Positions 1-7,085 of a stretch of DNA of 28,532 bases are shown piece after piece. Position numbers and translations under genes: made by a program. Position 1 is the first letter of the stretch. Every line of letters begins with the position of its first letter. The notes under the pieces were generated by a model. It was not told where the DNA came from. It ran no database searches and saw only the letters and a program-made list of their open reading frames with translations. Source of the stretch: Candidatus Staskawiczbacteria bacterium (GTDB lineage Bacteria > Patescibacteriota > Minisyncoccia > Minisyncoccales > Staskawiczbacteraceae); the NCBI GenBank assembly GCA_016866675.1, contig VGLO01000005.1:1-28532 (forward strand), written 5' to 3'.

Positions 1-1021
1 TTTGCCCCAACAAATCCTGCAAAAACTCTGGCTTTGGCGCTGAAAAAGGATTGTGCGTAAAAGTCCACTTACCCTCATCATCTTTTTCAAAAAATGGAAA
101 ATCAATTACCCAGCAAAAAGCCAATAAATTAGGGTCCGACTTATCTTCTCTTAAATCAGGCTTGTCAGAATTATATTTTTCCATTGCTTCTTTATATGAA
201 ATTCTTGGAAATGGAATTTCTTGAATTTTCTTTTCTGGGAAAAGACTTTTTACCATTTCAATTAACATTCTTTCATATAATTCCATAAAGTCTTCTCTTT
301 CAATAAAACTCATCTCAACATCAATTTGAGTGTGCTCTGTTTGCCTGTCCCCTCTTGGGTCTTCGTCCCTTAAGCACCTTGCAATTTGGAAGTACTTTTC
401 AATTCCTGCAACCATGAGAAGTTGCTTATACTGTTGCGGGCTTTGAGGAAGAGCATAAAACTTGCCGGGCTGAATTCTTGAGGGCACCACAAAATCTCTT
501 GATCCTTCTGGAGTTGACTTGGTTAAAGTTGGAGTTTCAATTTCAATAAAACCCTCTTCTGCAAAAAAATCTCTTACAAACTTTGTCACCTTGTGGCGCA
601 TTACGAGATTTCTTTTTAATCTCTCGCGTCTTAGGTCCAAATACCTATATTTCATTCTCACTTCTTCATTAACCTCCATTCCGTCAGTTGAAATATCAAA
701 AGGCAAAGTTTCTGCTTTTGCCAAAACAGTTAGGTTTTCAGCCTGCAACTCAATATGTCCAGTTTCAACTTTTGAGTTGATCATTTTTTCAGGCCTCTTT
801 ATTATTTTGCCCTCAATTTCTAAAACCCACTCAGACCTTGCATCCAATACTTTTTCATAAGCATCGTTTCCTGGTACAAAAACGCACTGTAAAAAACCTG
901 ACTTGTCTCTCAAGTCAACAAAGACAATTTTTCCTTGCCGCCTCGCCACATTAGCCCAGCCTACAATTTTTACCTTTTGATCAATATGGTTTTTTGTTTC
1001 TGAAATTAAAATTCTTTTCAT
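1..1021 (-). CDS. aspS: Aspartyl-tRNA synthetase, N-terminal part (runs off the left edge)
   Basis: Class II synthetase that charges tRNA-Asp in the cytoplasm. About 340 codons are present; the C-terminal end lies beyond base 1. The N-terminus (MKRILISETK...VGWANVARRQGK) is the OB-fold anticodon-binding domain. The YRYLDLRRERLKRNL segment and the motif 2 region RDEDPRGDRQTEHTQID, with the flipping-loop and ATP-binding residues, are characteristic of bacterial-type AspRS. The ATG overlaps the tyrS stop (TAATG on the minus strand) and has no Shine-Dalgarno, so translation is probably coupled to tyrS. Whether it is Asp-specific or also charges tRNA-Asn cannot be judged from this fragment; many lineages related to the suspected host use the Asp/Asn route. 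Confidence 0.95.
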   Translation of the reverse strand, partial: MKRILISETKNHIDQKVKIVGWANVARRQGKIVFVDLRDKSGFLQCVFVPGNDAYEKVLDARSEWVLEIEGKIIKRPEKMINSKVETGHIELQAENLTVLAKAETLPFDISTDGMEVNEEVRMKYRYLDLRRERLKRNLVMRHKVTKFVRDFFAEEGFIEIETPTLTKSTPEGSRDFVVPSRIQPGKFYALPQSPQQYKQLLMVAGIEKYFQIARCLRDEDPRGDRQTEHTQIDVEMSFIEREDFMELYERMLIEMVKSLFPEKKIQEIPFPRISYKEAMEKYNSDKPDLREDKSDPNLLAFCWVIDFPFFEKDDEGKWTFTHNPFSAPKPEFLQDLLGQ

Positions 1022-2193
1022 TAAACTTTTTTTATTTTAATAAACTTTCTTTTTCCAAATTTAACAATTGTTCCATCTTTTAGTCCAACCTCTGCTTTCC
1101 AATCAGAAACTTTTAAATTATCAACTTCTGTTCCACCGCCCTCAACCACTCTTTTTGCATCACTTTTTGATTCTGCCAATTTTGAGTCAAAAAGCAAATC
1201 TAGGATTGGATACTTTTCTTTATTTGTTTCAAAAACTTCAATTTCTGATGGTAATCCCCCATCTCTGAATGTTTTATTAAAATTTTCTTCAGCCATCTTC
1301 GCCTCTTTTTCACCGTGATACATTTTTACAATTTCAAAAGCCAGTTTTGCTTTCTGGTCGCGAGGATTTGGAATATTTTTTACTTCAGATAAATCCAAAT
1401 TAGTGCAAAGCTCAACATAGTTATCAATCAACTCATCTTTAATGGACATTACTTTGCCAAACATCTCACTTGGCTCATCATCCAAGTAAATTGCATTATT
1501 ATATGTCTTGCTCATTTTTCTGCCGTCAGTACCCAAAAGTAGCCTCATTGCCAAAACATTTTTGTCTTTGTTATTGTAAGCTTTTTGCAAATCTCTGCCC
1601 ACCAACATGTTAAACAATTGATCATTTCCAGCAATTTCTAAATCCACATTCATAGCCACAGAATCATACCCCTGCATTAAGGGATACATAAACTCACTCA
1701 CACTTATTGGTGAATTATCCTTTATTCTTTTATCAAACATTTCTCTGTGCATCATTTGTTGTACCGTAACATGAGAAGAAAGTTTTAAAATATCAGCAAG
1801 TCTTAATTTTGAAAGCCACTGCGAGTTATATTTTAATTTTACTTTTGAAAAATTCAAAATTTTTGAAGCTTGTTTTTTGTAATCTTTAAAATTTTCCCTA
1901 ATCTGCTTATCAGTTAAGGGAACTCTTGTTGCATCTCTACCAGAAGGGTCTCCAATCTTTGCCGTAAAATCACCGATTAATAAAATTACTTCATGCCCTA
2001 AGTCAGTAAATTCTTTTAGCTTATGTAAAACAACCGAATGTCCCAAGTGCAACCTTGACCCAGTTGGGTCTATTCCAAAATATATCCTAAGTTTTTTACC
2101 GGACTCAAGTTTTTTTTGAAGGTCATCTTTAACAATAACCTCCTCTACTCCCCTGCTCAAAACTTCTTCGATTTTTTTTTCGTTAGTTTCCAT
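1021..2193 (-). CDS. tyrS: Tyrosyl-tRNA synthetase
   Basis: Class I synthetase, 390 residues, which activates tyrosine and charges tRNA-Tyr. The signature HLGH is at residues 49-52 inside GIDPTGSRLHLGH. The second signature is KMSKT at 226-230, where KMSKS is more usual. A C-terminal S4-type RNA-binding region follows from about 330 (SDAKRVVEGGGTEVD...). The length fits the bacterial TyrRS group with this short spacing. The ATG has no Shine-Dalgarno; a promoter (TTTACT, 17 bases, TACAAT) ends 13 bases upstream, so the transcript leader would be only a few nucleotides. The stop overlaps the aspS start by one base, making a two-synthetase operon. Confidence 0.97.
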   Translation of the reverse strand: METNEKKIEEVLSRGVEEVIVKDDLQKKLESGKKLRIYFGIDPTGSRLHLGHSVVLHKLKEFTDLGHEVILLIGDFTAKIGDPSGRDATRVPLTDKQIRENFKDYKKQASKILNFSKVKLKYNSQWLSKLRLADILKLSSHVTVQQMMHREMFDKRIKDNSPISVSEFMYPLMQGYDSVAMNVDLEIAGNDQLFNMLVGRDLQKAYNNKDKNVLAMRLLLGTDGRKMSKTYNNAIYLDDEPSEMFGKVMSIKDELIDNYVELCTNLDLSEVKNIPNPRDQKAKLAFEIVKMYHGEKEAKMAEENFNKTFRDGGLPSEIEVFETNKEKYPILDLLFDSKLAESKSDAKRVVEGGGTEVDNLKVSDWKAEVGLKDGTIVKFGKRKFIKIKKV

Positions 2194-2206
2194 AAAATAT
2201 TAATGT

Positions 2207-2235
2207 ATTGTACTCATAAACAAACCATAAGTAAA
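2207..2235 (-). promoter_or_regulatory. Promoter of tyrS-aspS
   Basis: On the minus strand: -35 TTTACT (2230-2235), 17-base spacer, -10 TACAAT (2207-2212). The -10 ends 13 bases before the tyrS ATG, predicting a leader of about 6 nt without a ribosome binding site. Confidence 0.6.
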
Positions 2236-2350
2236 GTGGAAAGTTTGACACATTTTCACAAATAATTTAAATTTAATACGTAATTCTTATCAAAACATTT
2301 TTGCTAAGAATTTTTAACAGTTCTTTTACAAAAATGATTTGATTCTTACT

Positions 2351-2381
2351 AGGGGAAAAGCAAACCAGAGTTTTTACCCCT
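2351..2381 (+). promoter_or_regulatory. Leader hairpin before the HAD-family gene
   Basis: AGGGG (2351-2355) pairs with CCCCT (2377-2381); AAAA/TTTT bases extend the stem past a bulge. It lies just ahead of the SD AGGAGGAG (2388-2395). A weak promoter (TTTACA 2325-2330, 16 bases, TACTAG 2347-2352) would put the hairpin at the start of the transcript. An 8-base inverted repeat AATTCTTA/TAAGAATT (2282-2289, 2305-2312) lies further upstream. Confidence 0.35.
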
Positions 2382-2401
2382 AACTTTAGGAGGAGAAAAA
2401 T

Positions 2402-2908
2402 ATGCCAATTGTTCTTGATTACGATGATGTGATTTTTGACACATTCAAGAAGTTAATAAAGTTTTACAACAAAGCCTATAGGGAATGGTTTCGTAAAGAA
2501 CATTTCATTCATGCAGACTTCAAAAAAGTTTGGAGAATAACTCGCGAAGAATCCTCTGCTAGATTTCGGGAGTTCTTCAAAAGTACTGAATCAGCGAGCA
2601 TCATCCCCTACCCAGGGTCACGCGATTTTATCAGGAGATTGGCCATGCGTCATGAGTTGCATATTGCAACTAATCGCCCCGAGGAAGCAAGAAAAGAAAC
2701 TATACAACTACTTGATCGTTATTTTAAAGGAATGTTTACAGATGTGCATTTTTGCACAAGAGACTGGGGCTTGGATCACTTTAGAAAAAAGTCTTCGGTT
2801 TGCCGAGAAGTCATGGCAAATATTATTTTAGAAGACCACCCCGAAAACGTAATTGACTGCGCAATGGACGGAAGACACGTAATATCTTCACGACCAGCCA
2901 TGGAATAG
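2402..2908 (+). CDS. HAD-superfamily protein, 5'(3')-deoxyribonucleotidase-like
   Basis: A 168-residue HAD-fold protein, probably a nucleotidase or other small phosphatase. Motif I is VLDYDDVIFDT with Asp6 (nucleophile) and Asp8 (acid/base). Motif II is IATNRP with Thr90. A candidate motif III lysine is at 129-130 (FRKKSSVC), and motif IV is ILEDHPENV with Glu144/Asp145. The helical cap between about 14 and 68 fits the small deoxyribonucleotidase-type families. The start is fixed by a strong SD (AGGAGGAG) six bases before the ATG. It is monocistronic with its own terminator and is richer in GC than its neighbours (29 of 60 bases in 2641-2700). The substrate cannot be named from sequence; a role in nucleotide salvage or clean-up is inference. 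Confidence 0.75.
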   Translation: MPIVLDYDDVIFDTFKKLIKFYNKAYREWFRKEHFIHADFKKVWRITREESSARFREFFKSTESASIIPYPGSRDFIRRLAMRHELHIATNRPEEARKETIQLLDRYFKGMFTDVHFCTRDWGLDHFRKKSSVCREVMANIILEDHPENVIDCAMDGRHVISSRPAME

Positions 2909-2985
2909 GCAGGAATTTCCCCTGCTTCCTGGAGCGATCATACGATTTACTTCCTTTGAAGATAAAATCCTTGAAACATTATTAT

Positions 2986-3012
2986 AACCACCCAACCAAG
3001 GTGGTTTTTTAT
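2986..3012 (+). terminator. Terminator of the HAD-family gene
   Basis: AACCACC (2986-2992), seven-base loop, GGTGGTT (3000-3006), followed by a T run. It lies 77 bases after the stop. A smaller hairpin GCAGG...CCTGC immediately follows the gene. Confidence 0.8.
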
Positions 3013-3018
3013 TTAATA

Positions 3019-3046
3019 TTGACTTTAAAATTATCGAAGCTAGTAT
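3019..3046 (+). promoter_or_regulatory. Promoter of the small zinc-ribbon gene
   Basis: -35 TTGACT (3019-3024), 16-base spacer, -10 TAGTAT (3041-3046), directly after the preceding terminator. Predicted start of transcription near 3053, giving a leader of about 30 nt that includes the SD. Confidence 0.6.
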
Positions 3047-3084
3047 TAACAATAACCATCTTAATCTTTTTACGGAGGGTTGAA

Positions 3085-3345
3085 ATGTCAAAAAAAGGAG
3101 CATACAAAAAGAAGACAAAGAAAGCCACTACAGAAGAAACACTCAATGAAGAGAATGGAACACAAGGTTCAACTCAAGAGAAGCCTGCAAAAGTTTTTTC
3201 ATGCCAAGGAGGATGCTCATTAAAAAGAACTGGCGGTCACTTCATGTGCTCTTCCTGCAAAGATAGAAATAGTAGACTTGGATCAATGGCAAAAGATAGT
3301 CCAAGAAAGTTAAGCTTTAGTAACAACTACAAGTTTGACGAGTAA
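3085..3345 (+). CDS. Small zinc-ribbon protein, unknown function
   Basis: An 86-residue basic protein. The Lys-rich N-terminus (SKKGAYKKKTKK) leads into an acidic, polar linker and then a four-cysteine knuckle: Cys40-x3-Cys44 and Cys55-x2-Cys58, fitting one structural zinc site. The tail is polar. The start at 3085 is chosen over the longer in-frame reading from 2956 because the SD GGAGGG (3074-3079) stands just before this ATG, and because the longer form would begin upstream of the terminator and promoter. Flanked by its own promoter and terminator, so monocistronic. No family is recognised; nucleic-acid binding is a guess from charge and zinc ribbon. Confidence 0.75.
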   Translation: MSKKGAYKKKTKKATTEETLNEENGTQGSTQEKPAKVFSCQGGCSLKRTGGHFMCSSCKDRNSRLGSMAKDSPRKLSFSNNYKFDE

Positions 3346-3372
3346 AAGCAACTCCAAGAGTTGCTTTTTTTT
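3346..3372. terminator. Shared terminator between the zinc-ribbon gene and murC
   Basis: AAGCAACT (3346-3353), five-base loop, AGTTGCTT (3359-3366), then a T run on the plus strand. A shorter T run on the minus strand could also end murC transcription. Confidence 0.8.
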
Positions 3373-4681
3373 AAAATTTATCTGCCAGTTTATAAATATC
3401 TCCAGCACCCATAACAACCAGTATATCTCCAGCTTTTATATTTTCTTTAATAAAGTTTTCAACCAATTCAAAATTCATATATCTTACATTTTTTTTGTTT
3501 ATTCTTTTTACAAGACTTTCAGAGCTAACAGAGGAGCTTATTTGTTTTTCTTCTCTTCCTGCAACGTCATAAATTTCTGTAATTAATATTTCATCAATTT
3601 TGACACCCCTAAAAACTTTAACAAAGTCTGAAAATAAATAATGAGTCCTTTGGTATTGATGAGGTTGATAAACAAGCCATATTTTCTTTTTGGGGTACTT
3701 TTCTCTTGTAGCAATTAAAGTTGCTGAAACTTCATTTGGATGATGCCCATAATCAGAAACTATTATAATATGCTTTTTTTCGGCGTGACCTTCTTTTATC
3801 TCAAACCTTCTCCATGACCCCCTATACTCAGAGAGCGCTTTAAAAGAAATCTCGTCTTTTACATTAAGTATTCTTGCTAACTCAAGAGAAGCTAAAGCAT
3901 TTGAAACATTATGGTCTCCTGGAATTTTTAAAATCTTCCTCAACTTTTTTGCATCTGAATGTTTAATTGAAAATTGTTTAATTGAAAATTGATTGCTAGA
4001 GGCAAATTTTGAATTGATAACTTTTTTAATACCCAAGTCATCTTTATTGGCAACCAAAAAACCATCTTCTGGAAGTTTTAAAATAAACTTTTTAAAGGCT
4101 TTAACAACATTAGCAAAAGTTTTAAAGTAGTCTAAATGTTCTTTATCAATATTTGTGACAACAGTTATTTTTGGCTGATAGTTATTAAACGAATCATCAT
4201 ATTCACAAGCCTCTATTACTAAAAAATTACTTTTCCCCATACGAAAATTAGAGTCTCCAAACTCCTTTAGTTTTGTACCCAAAATTACAGTCGGATCAAG
4301 TTTTGCCTTTAATAGAATTAAAGATATTAAAGCGGTTGTAGTACTTTTACCGTGTGAGCCGGAAACCGCAATTGTAAAATATTGTTTTGTTAATTCGCCC
4401 AAGGCTTCAGGATAGCTTTGTATTCTCAAATCCAACTCCAAAGCTCTTTTGTATTCTGAGTTTTCAGCGGGAACCGCAGGACTATAAATAACCAAATCAA
4501 AGTCTTCTTTAATATTTTGCTCGTATTGACCTATTGTAATACCAACCCCCTTCTCTTTTAATAATTCTGTAATTTCTGAAGAAACTAAATCAGAGCCAAA
4601 AACTTGGTGGCCCTTTTCATGATAATACTGCGCCAAAGAAGACATCCCAATTCCTCCTATTCCAATAAAATGTATTCTCAT
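3371..4681 (-). CDS. murC: UDP-N-acetylmuramate--L-alanine ligase
   Basis: Cytoplasmic ATP-dependent ligase that adds L-alanine to UDP-MurNAc, the first peptide step of peptidoglycan synthesis. 436 residues. The N-terminal Rossmann motif is IGIGGIGMS (residues 6-14); the ATP-binding loop GSHGKSTTT is at 108-116; the Mur-ligase signature DYGHHPNEV is near 310. The NIDKEHLDYF segment is also typical of MurC. The gene has no SD; its promoter TATAAT ends 11 bases before the ATG. A perfect 15-base tandem duplication at 3961-3990 repeats the residues QFSIK in frame in the middle domain. All key motifs are intact. It lies apart from the mraZ-ftsI cluster at 20369-23756. Confidence 0.97.
   Translation of the reverse strand: MRIHFIGIGGIGMSSLAQYYHEKGHQVFGSDLVSSEITELLKEKGVGITIGQYEQNIKEDFDLVIYSPAVPAENSEYKRALELDLRIQSYPEALGELTKQYFTIAVSGSHGKSTTTALISLILLKAKLDPTVILGTKLKEFGDSNFRMGKSNFLVIEACEYDDSFNNYQPKITVVTNIDKEHLDYFKTFANVVKAFKKFILKLPEDGFLVANKDDLGIKKVINSKFASSNQFSIKQFSIKHSDAKKLRKILKIPGDHNVSNALASLELARILNVKDEISFKALSEYRGSWRRFEIKEGHAEKKHIIIVSDYGHHPNEVSATLIATREKYPKKKIWLVYQPHQYQRTHYLFSDFVKVFRGVKIDEILITEIYDVAGREEKQISSSVSSESLVKRINKKNVRYMNFELVENFIKENIKAGDILVVMGAGDIYKLADKF
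3961..3990. repeat. 15-base perfect tandem duplication inside murC
   Basis: GTTTAATTGAAAATT occurs twice head to tail (3961-3975 and 3976-3990), adding five residues in frame. It looks like recent slippage in a non-conserved part of the protein. Confidence 0.9.
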
Positions 4682-4692
4682 ATAATTCAGTG

Positions 4693-4721
4693 ATTATATT
4701 ATTTTTTAGCCCTTTTTTCAA
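4693..4721 (-). promoter_or_regulatory. Promoter of murC
   Basis: On the minus strand: -35 TTGAAA (4716-4721), exact 17-base spacer, perfect -10 TATAAT (4693-4698). Only 11 bases separate it from the murC ATG, so the mRNA leader should be about 5 nt. Confidence 0.75.
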
Positions 4722-4757
4722 TCAAAAATACGATTAAGATTCATTAGAAAATTAAAT

Positions 4758-5324
4758 TTATTTCAATGAAAAACTCTCAACTACACTATAATAAGGCCCG
4801 CCTTTTGACAAATTTGACTCCATTAGTTCAATTGAGCTTACGGTAAAATCAAAATCTAAAAAATCATTTACATCTGGCAACTCTTCTGGGTCGCAAGACC
4901 TCCACTCAATTGTTTTTATTTTTGCCAAAGTAATATGAGGTAAAAAAGATTTAAAATCCAAATAAAAATTAATTCGTTGAGATATTTTTTCTTGAAGATC
5001 CTTTTTTAAAATTGATAAGTCTTTTGACTTTTCTATATTTGCCCACACCATTTTTGGTGGAATTTTTTTATCTGGTCCATAGCAAACTTTGTTAAACTTT
5101 AAATCAAAAGATTTGTAATTTTTGACAATATCTTTTACTGCAATACAAGTTTCTCCTATCTCTGTATCAGTTAGGTTTCCTAAAAAAACTAAAGTTAAAT
5201 GAAGATTTTCTTTTTTAATCCATTTTGCTGGTAAATTTAAAAACCTCCCCTCATAACTTGAAAGCTGACTTTTGATATCATCTGGAATATTGATAGCTAA
5301 AAAAACTTTGTGCCTTTTTTCCAT
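4758..5324 (-). CDS. thpR: RNA 2',3'-cyclic phosphodiesterase (LigT/ThpR family)
   Basis: A 188-residue member of the 2H phosphoesterase superfamily, which opens 2',3'-cyclic phosphates on RNA ends. The two catalytic HxTx motifs are His42-Leu-Thr-Leu and His130-Ile-Thr-Leu, about 88 residues apart as in the family. The N-terminal strand VFLAINIPDD is typical. The reading frame is open up to 5405, but the start at 5324 is preferred: the extra 27 codons cover the promoter region and lack homologous character. An extended -10 (TGATAAGAT) ends seven bases before this ATG and there is no SD, suggesting a leaderless transcript. Its role in RNA repair or tRNA processing is family knowledge, not shown here. 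Confidence 0.88.
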   Translation of the reverse strand: MEKRHKVFLAINIPDDIKSQLSSYEGRFLNLPAKWIKKENLHLTLVFLGNLTDTEIGETCIAVKDIVKNYKSFDLKFNKVCYGPDKKIPPKMVWANIEKSKDLSILKKDLQEKISQRINFYLDFKSFLPHITLAKIKTIEWRSCDPEELPDVNDFLDFDFTVSSIELMESNLSKGGPYYSVVESFSLK

Positions 5325-5331
5325 ATATATT

Positions 5332-5340
5332 ATCTTATCA
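5332..5340 (-). promoter_or_regulatory. Extended -10 of thpR
   Basis: Minus-strand TGATAAGAT (5332-5340) ends seven bases upstream of the thpR ATG. The -35 position is occupied by one arm of the TATTCACCA inverted repeat (5353-5366), so a bound protein would compete with polymerase. Confidence 0.5.
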
Positions 5341-5352
5341 AAAATTAAGAAA

Positions 5353-5423
5353 TTGGTGAATAATACTCTTTTGAGAAAAGACGCAAATACTGTATTATTC
5401 ACCAAGCTCCATTCTATTCACCA
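5353..5423. promoter_or_regulatory. Operator-like cluster: 14-base inverted repeat plus a third half-site
   Basis: TTGGTGAATAATAC (5353-5366) and GTATTATTCACCAA (5392-5405) are perfect inverted copies 25 bases apart. A third copy of the core TATTCACCA lies at 5415-5423, touching the -35 of the divergent promoter. The arrangement sits between two divergent promoters (thpR and the 84-residue gene) and looks like a regulator binding region. It is not terminator-like: no gene ends here. Confidence 0.55.
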
Positions 5424-5452
5424 TTGACTTATATATTAATTTATATTATAAA
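5424..5452 (+). promoter_or_regulatory. Promoter of the 84-residue gene
   Basis: -35 TTGACT (5424-5429), 17-base spacer, -10 TATAAA (5447-5452). Predicted start of transcription near 5459, so the SD (GGAGGAGG, 5461-5468) would lie at the very 5' end of the mRNA. Confidence 0.7.
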
Positions 5453-5473
5453 AAAGATAAGGAGGAGGTGATT

Positions 5474-5728
5474 ATGCATATTGAAAACGAAACTCTTGTA
5501 GGCTTCAGAGATGAGCATGGTCCTGCTCTGGGAATAGTCTGCGGACGAATTCCGCGCACACAAATCACCCTTGTAAGGCATTTGGTATCTAGTAAAGGTG
5601 TCAGGAAGGTTCTACTTGAAAACATAGAAATTCTTGGGAAGTCTCATGAGGGCGAGGACCACTTCTCACTAATCGAGCGACACACCGGAGCTATTGCTAT
5701 GTATTTTATAGCCCAGCAAGTTGCATAA
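5474..5728 (+). CDS. Unknown 84-residue protein
   Basis: No family recognised. The protein (MHIENETLVGFRDEHG...) is mixed alpha/beta in appearance, with several histidines (2, 15, 36, 58, 63, 70), one cysteine (23) and no membrane segment or signal peptide. The ATG at 5474 is chosen over an in-frame GTG at 5468 because that GTG lies inside the SD. Strong promoter, strong SD and strong terminator make it a compact single-gene unit, probably well expressed or tightly controlled by the adjacent TATTCACCA repeats. It is much richer in GC than its surroundings (32 of 60 bases in 5521-5580, against 22 of 60 in 6541-6600 of efp), which could mean a separate origin. Confidence 0.7.
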   Translation: MHIENETLVGFRDEHGPALGIVCGRIPRTQITLVRHLVSSKGVRKVLLENIEILGKSHEGEDHFSLIERHTGAIAMYFIAQQVA

Positions 5729-5739
5729 TACAAATATTG

Positions 5740-5775
5740 GCCTGAGTCGCGTTCTGCGCGACTTGGGCTTTTTTC
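5740..5775 (+). terminator. Terminator of the 84-residue gene
   Basis: GCCTGAGTCGCG pairs with the downstream arm ending GCGACTTGGGC (with two G-U pairs) and is followed by a T run at 5769-5774. Confidence 0.85.
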
Positions 5776-5787
5776 TTTGATAAAAAG

Positions 5788-5796
5788 TGATACTAT
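5788..5796 (+). promoter_or_regulatory. Extended -10 of the helix-hairpin-helix gene
   Basis: TGATACTAT (5788-5796) ends nine bases before the ATG at 5806. No convincing -35 is visible because the preceding terminator T run occupies that position. Confidence 0.45.
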
Positions 5797-5805
5797 GAAA
5801 CCAGA

Positions 5806-6486
5806 ATGGAAAATAATAAAAATATTATAAAAATATTTGAGGAAACAATAGAGCTGTTGCAGATTATGAAAACAAAATCTGAAACCGTTTTTAAGATTTC
5901 TGCTTATAGAAAAGCTATAAACATTTTAAACAACCTAAAAAATGACATATCTGAAGTTTATAAAGAAAAAGGCCTATCTGGAATTAAGGGACTTGGCATT
6001 GGCGAAAAAAATGCAAAGAAAATTGAAGAGTATATAAAAAAAGGAAAAATCAAAGATTTTGAGGATTTGAAGTCAGAAAATAGCATCAGAAGCATCATTA
6101 CCCACTTCTTTCGCTCAAAAGGTCTCTCCTTGCAAGAATTAAAAGAAAATGCTAAAAAGAGGAAGATAATTTATTCCAGATTCACAAAACCAGCCCAGCA
6201 ACTGCTGGAACTGGCAGGATCAATTGAAAAATCAAAAGAAGCCATTGATAAGGTTGCTTTATGGGCAAACTCAAGAAAGCTGGACTACACAATTGAGACA
6301 GTTTTTAAGAAGTGGCTGGAATTAGATAGACTAAAACCAAAAGAAGTTGTTAAAAAGCCATTTTACAAAGGAGACCCTATGATTTGGTCAGAAGCCAAAA
6401 GAAAATGGTATATAATTGATAAACACGGAAGCTGGCTATTATTTGCTGATAAAGAATCTCAAATTGAGTGGAAAACAGTTGATTAA
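5806..6486 (+). CDS. Helix-hairpin-helix protein resembling the N-terminal domain of DNA polymerase X
   Basis: 226 residues. Residues about 10-90 match the 8-kDa-type N-terminal domain of family X polymerases: a helix with FKISAYRKAINIL, then the hairpin GLSGIKGLGIGEKNAKKI (57-73), which in that family binds the DNA backbone. There is no nucleotidyltransferase domain (no GS...DxD motif) and no PHP domain, so it is not a polymerase. The C-terminal part (about 175-226) holds a compact Trp-rich segment (GDPMIWSEAKRKWYIIDKHG) that I do not recognise. No SD; a -10 ends nine bases upstream of the ATG. efp follows after 29 bases and may be co-transcribed. A DNA-binding role is inference. Confidence 0.75.
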   Translation: MENNKNIIKIFEETIELLQIMKTKSETVFKISAYRKAINILNNLKNDISEVYKEKGLSGIKGLGIGEKNAKKIEEYIKKGKIKDFEDLKSENSIRSIITHFFRSKGLSLQELKENAKKRKIIYSRFTKPAQQLLELAGSIEKSKEAIDKVALWANSRKLDYTIETVFKKWLELDRLKPKEVVKKPFYKGDPMIWSEAKRKWYIIDKHGSWLLFADKESQIEWKTVD

Positions 6487-6515
6487 AATTTATTAGTCAT
6501 AAAAAAATTCTATCT

Positions 6516-7082
6516 ATGCTAACACATACAGATTTAAAAAAGGGAACACAATTTATTTATGAAGGACAACCATGGCAAGTCATGGATTCTTTGCATGTAA
6601 AAATGGCTCAAAGAAGACCTGTCATGCAGACAAAAATAAAAAACTTAATTAATGGATCTGTCCAAGAGAAAACATTTCAGCAAGGAGATACATTTGCTGA
6701 AGCCGAACTCACAAAAAAGAATATTAAGTTTTTATATTCAAACAAAGGAGAATATTGGTTTTGTGAAGAAAAAGACCCTTCAAAACGTTTTTCTTTTAAA
6801 GAGGAAAAACTTGGTACAAATGCAAAGTTTTTTAAGCCAAACTCTTTGGTTGAAGGCATTTTATTTAACGACGAAATTATAACTGTTGTCTCACCTATTA
6901 AGGTGACTCTTAAAGTAAAAGAAACACCTCCGGGAATTAAGGGAGACAGGGCTCAAGGAGGAACAAAAGAAGCGACACTTGAATCTGGAGCTGTAATCCA
7001 AGTCCCCCTCTTTATTGAAGAAGGAGATTTAATTGAAGTAAATACCGAATTGGGAAGTTATGTAAAAAGAGCTAGCGAATAA
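6516..7082 (+). CDS. efp: Elongation factor P with a non-canonical tip loop
   Basis: 188 residues, three beta-barrel domains, binds between the ribosomal P and E sites and relieves stalling at proline runs. KOW-like domain I spans about 1-62, OB domain II follows, and domain III ends with the conserved GSYVKRA. The tip loop that normally reads PGKG, with the modified Lys34 of E. coli, here reads MAQRRPVM (residues 30-37). The aligned residue is Gln32, followed by Arg33-Arg34. The usual lysine modifications are therefore impossible at that position. The TPPGIKGDRAQGGTKEATLESGA segment (about 137-159) is the canonical EF-P signature. No SD is visible before the ATG. The gene ends in a very strong terminator. 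Confidence 0.95.
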   Translation: MLTHTDLKKGTQFIYEGQPWQVMDSLHVKMAQRRPVMQTKIKNLINGSVQEKTFQQGDTFAEAELTKKNIKFLYSNKGEYWFCEEKDPSKRFSFKEEKLGTNAKFFKPNSLVEGILFNDEIITVVSPIKVTLKVKETPPGIKGDRAQGGTKEATLESGAVIQVPLFIEEGDLIEVNTELGSYVKRASE

Positions 7083-7085
7083 TTA

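Noticed and set aside
2888..3118. Minus-strand open frame overlapping the terminator and zinc-ribbon start
   Set aside because: It crosses a terminator and promoter, has no SD and no family resemblance.
5325..5405. N-terminal extension of thpR (27 codons)
   Set aside because: The extension covers the -10 and the inverted repeat, has no family resemblance, and the start at 5324 gives the normal protein.
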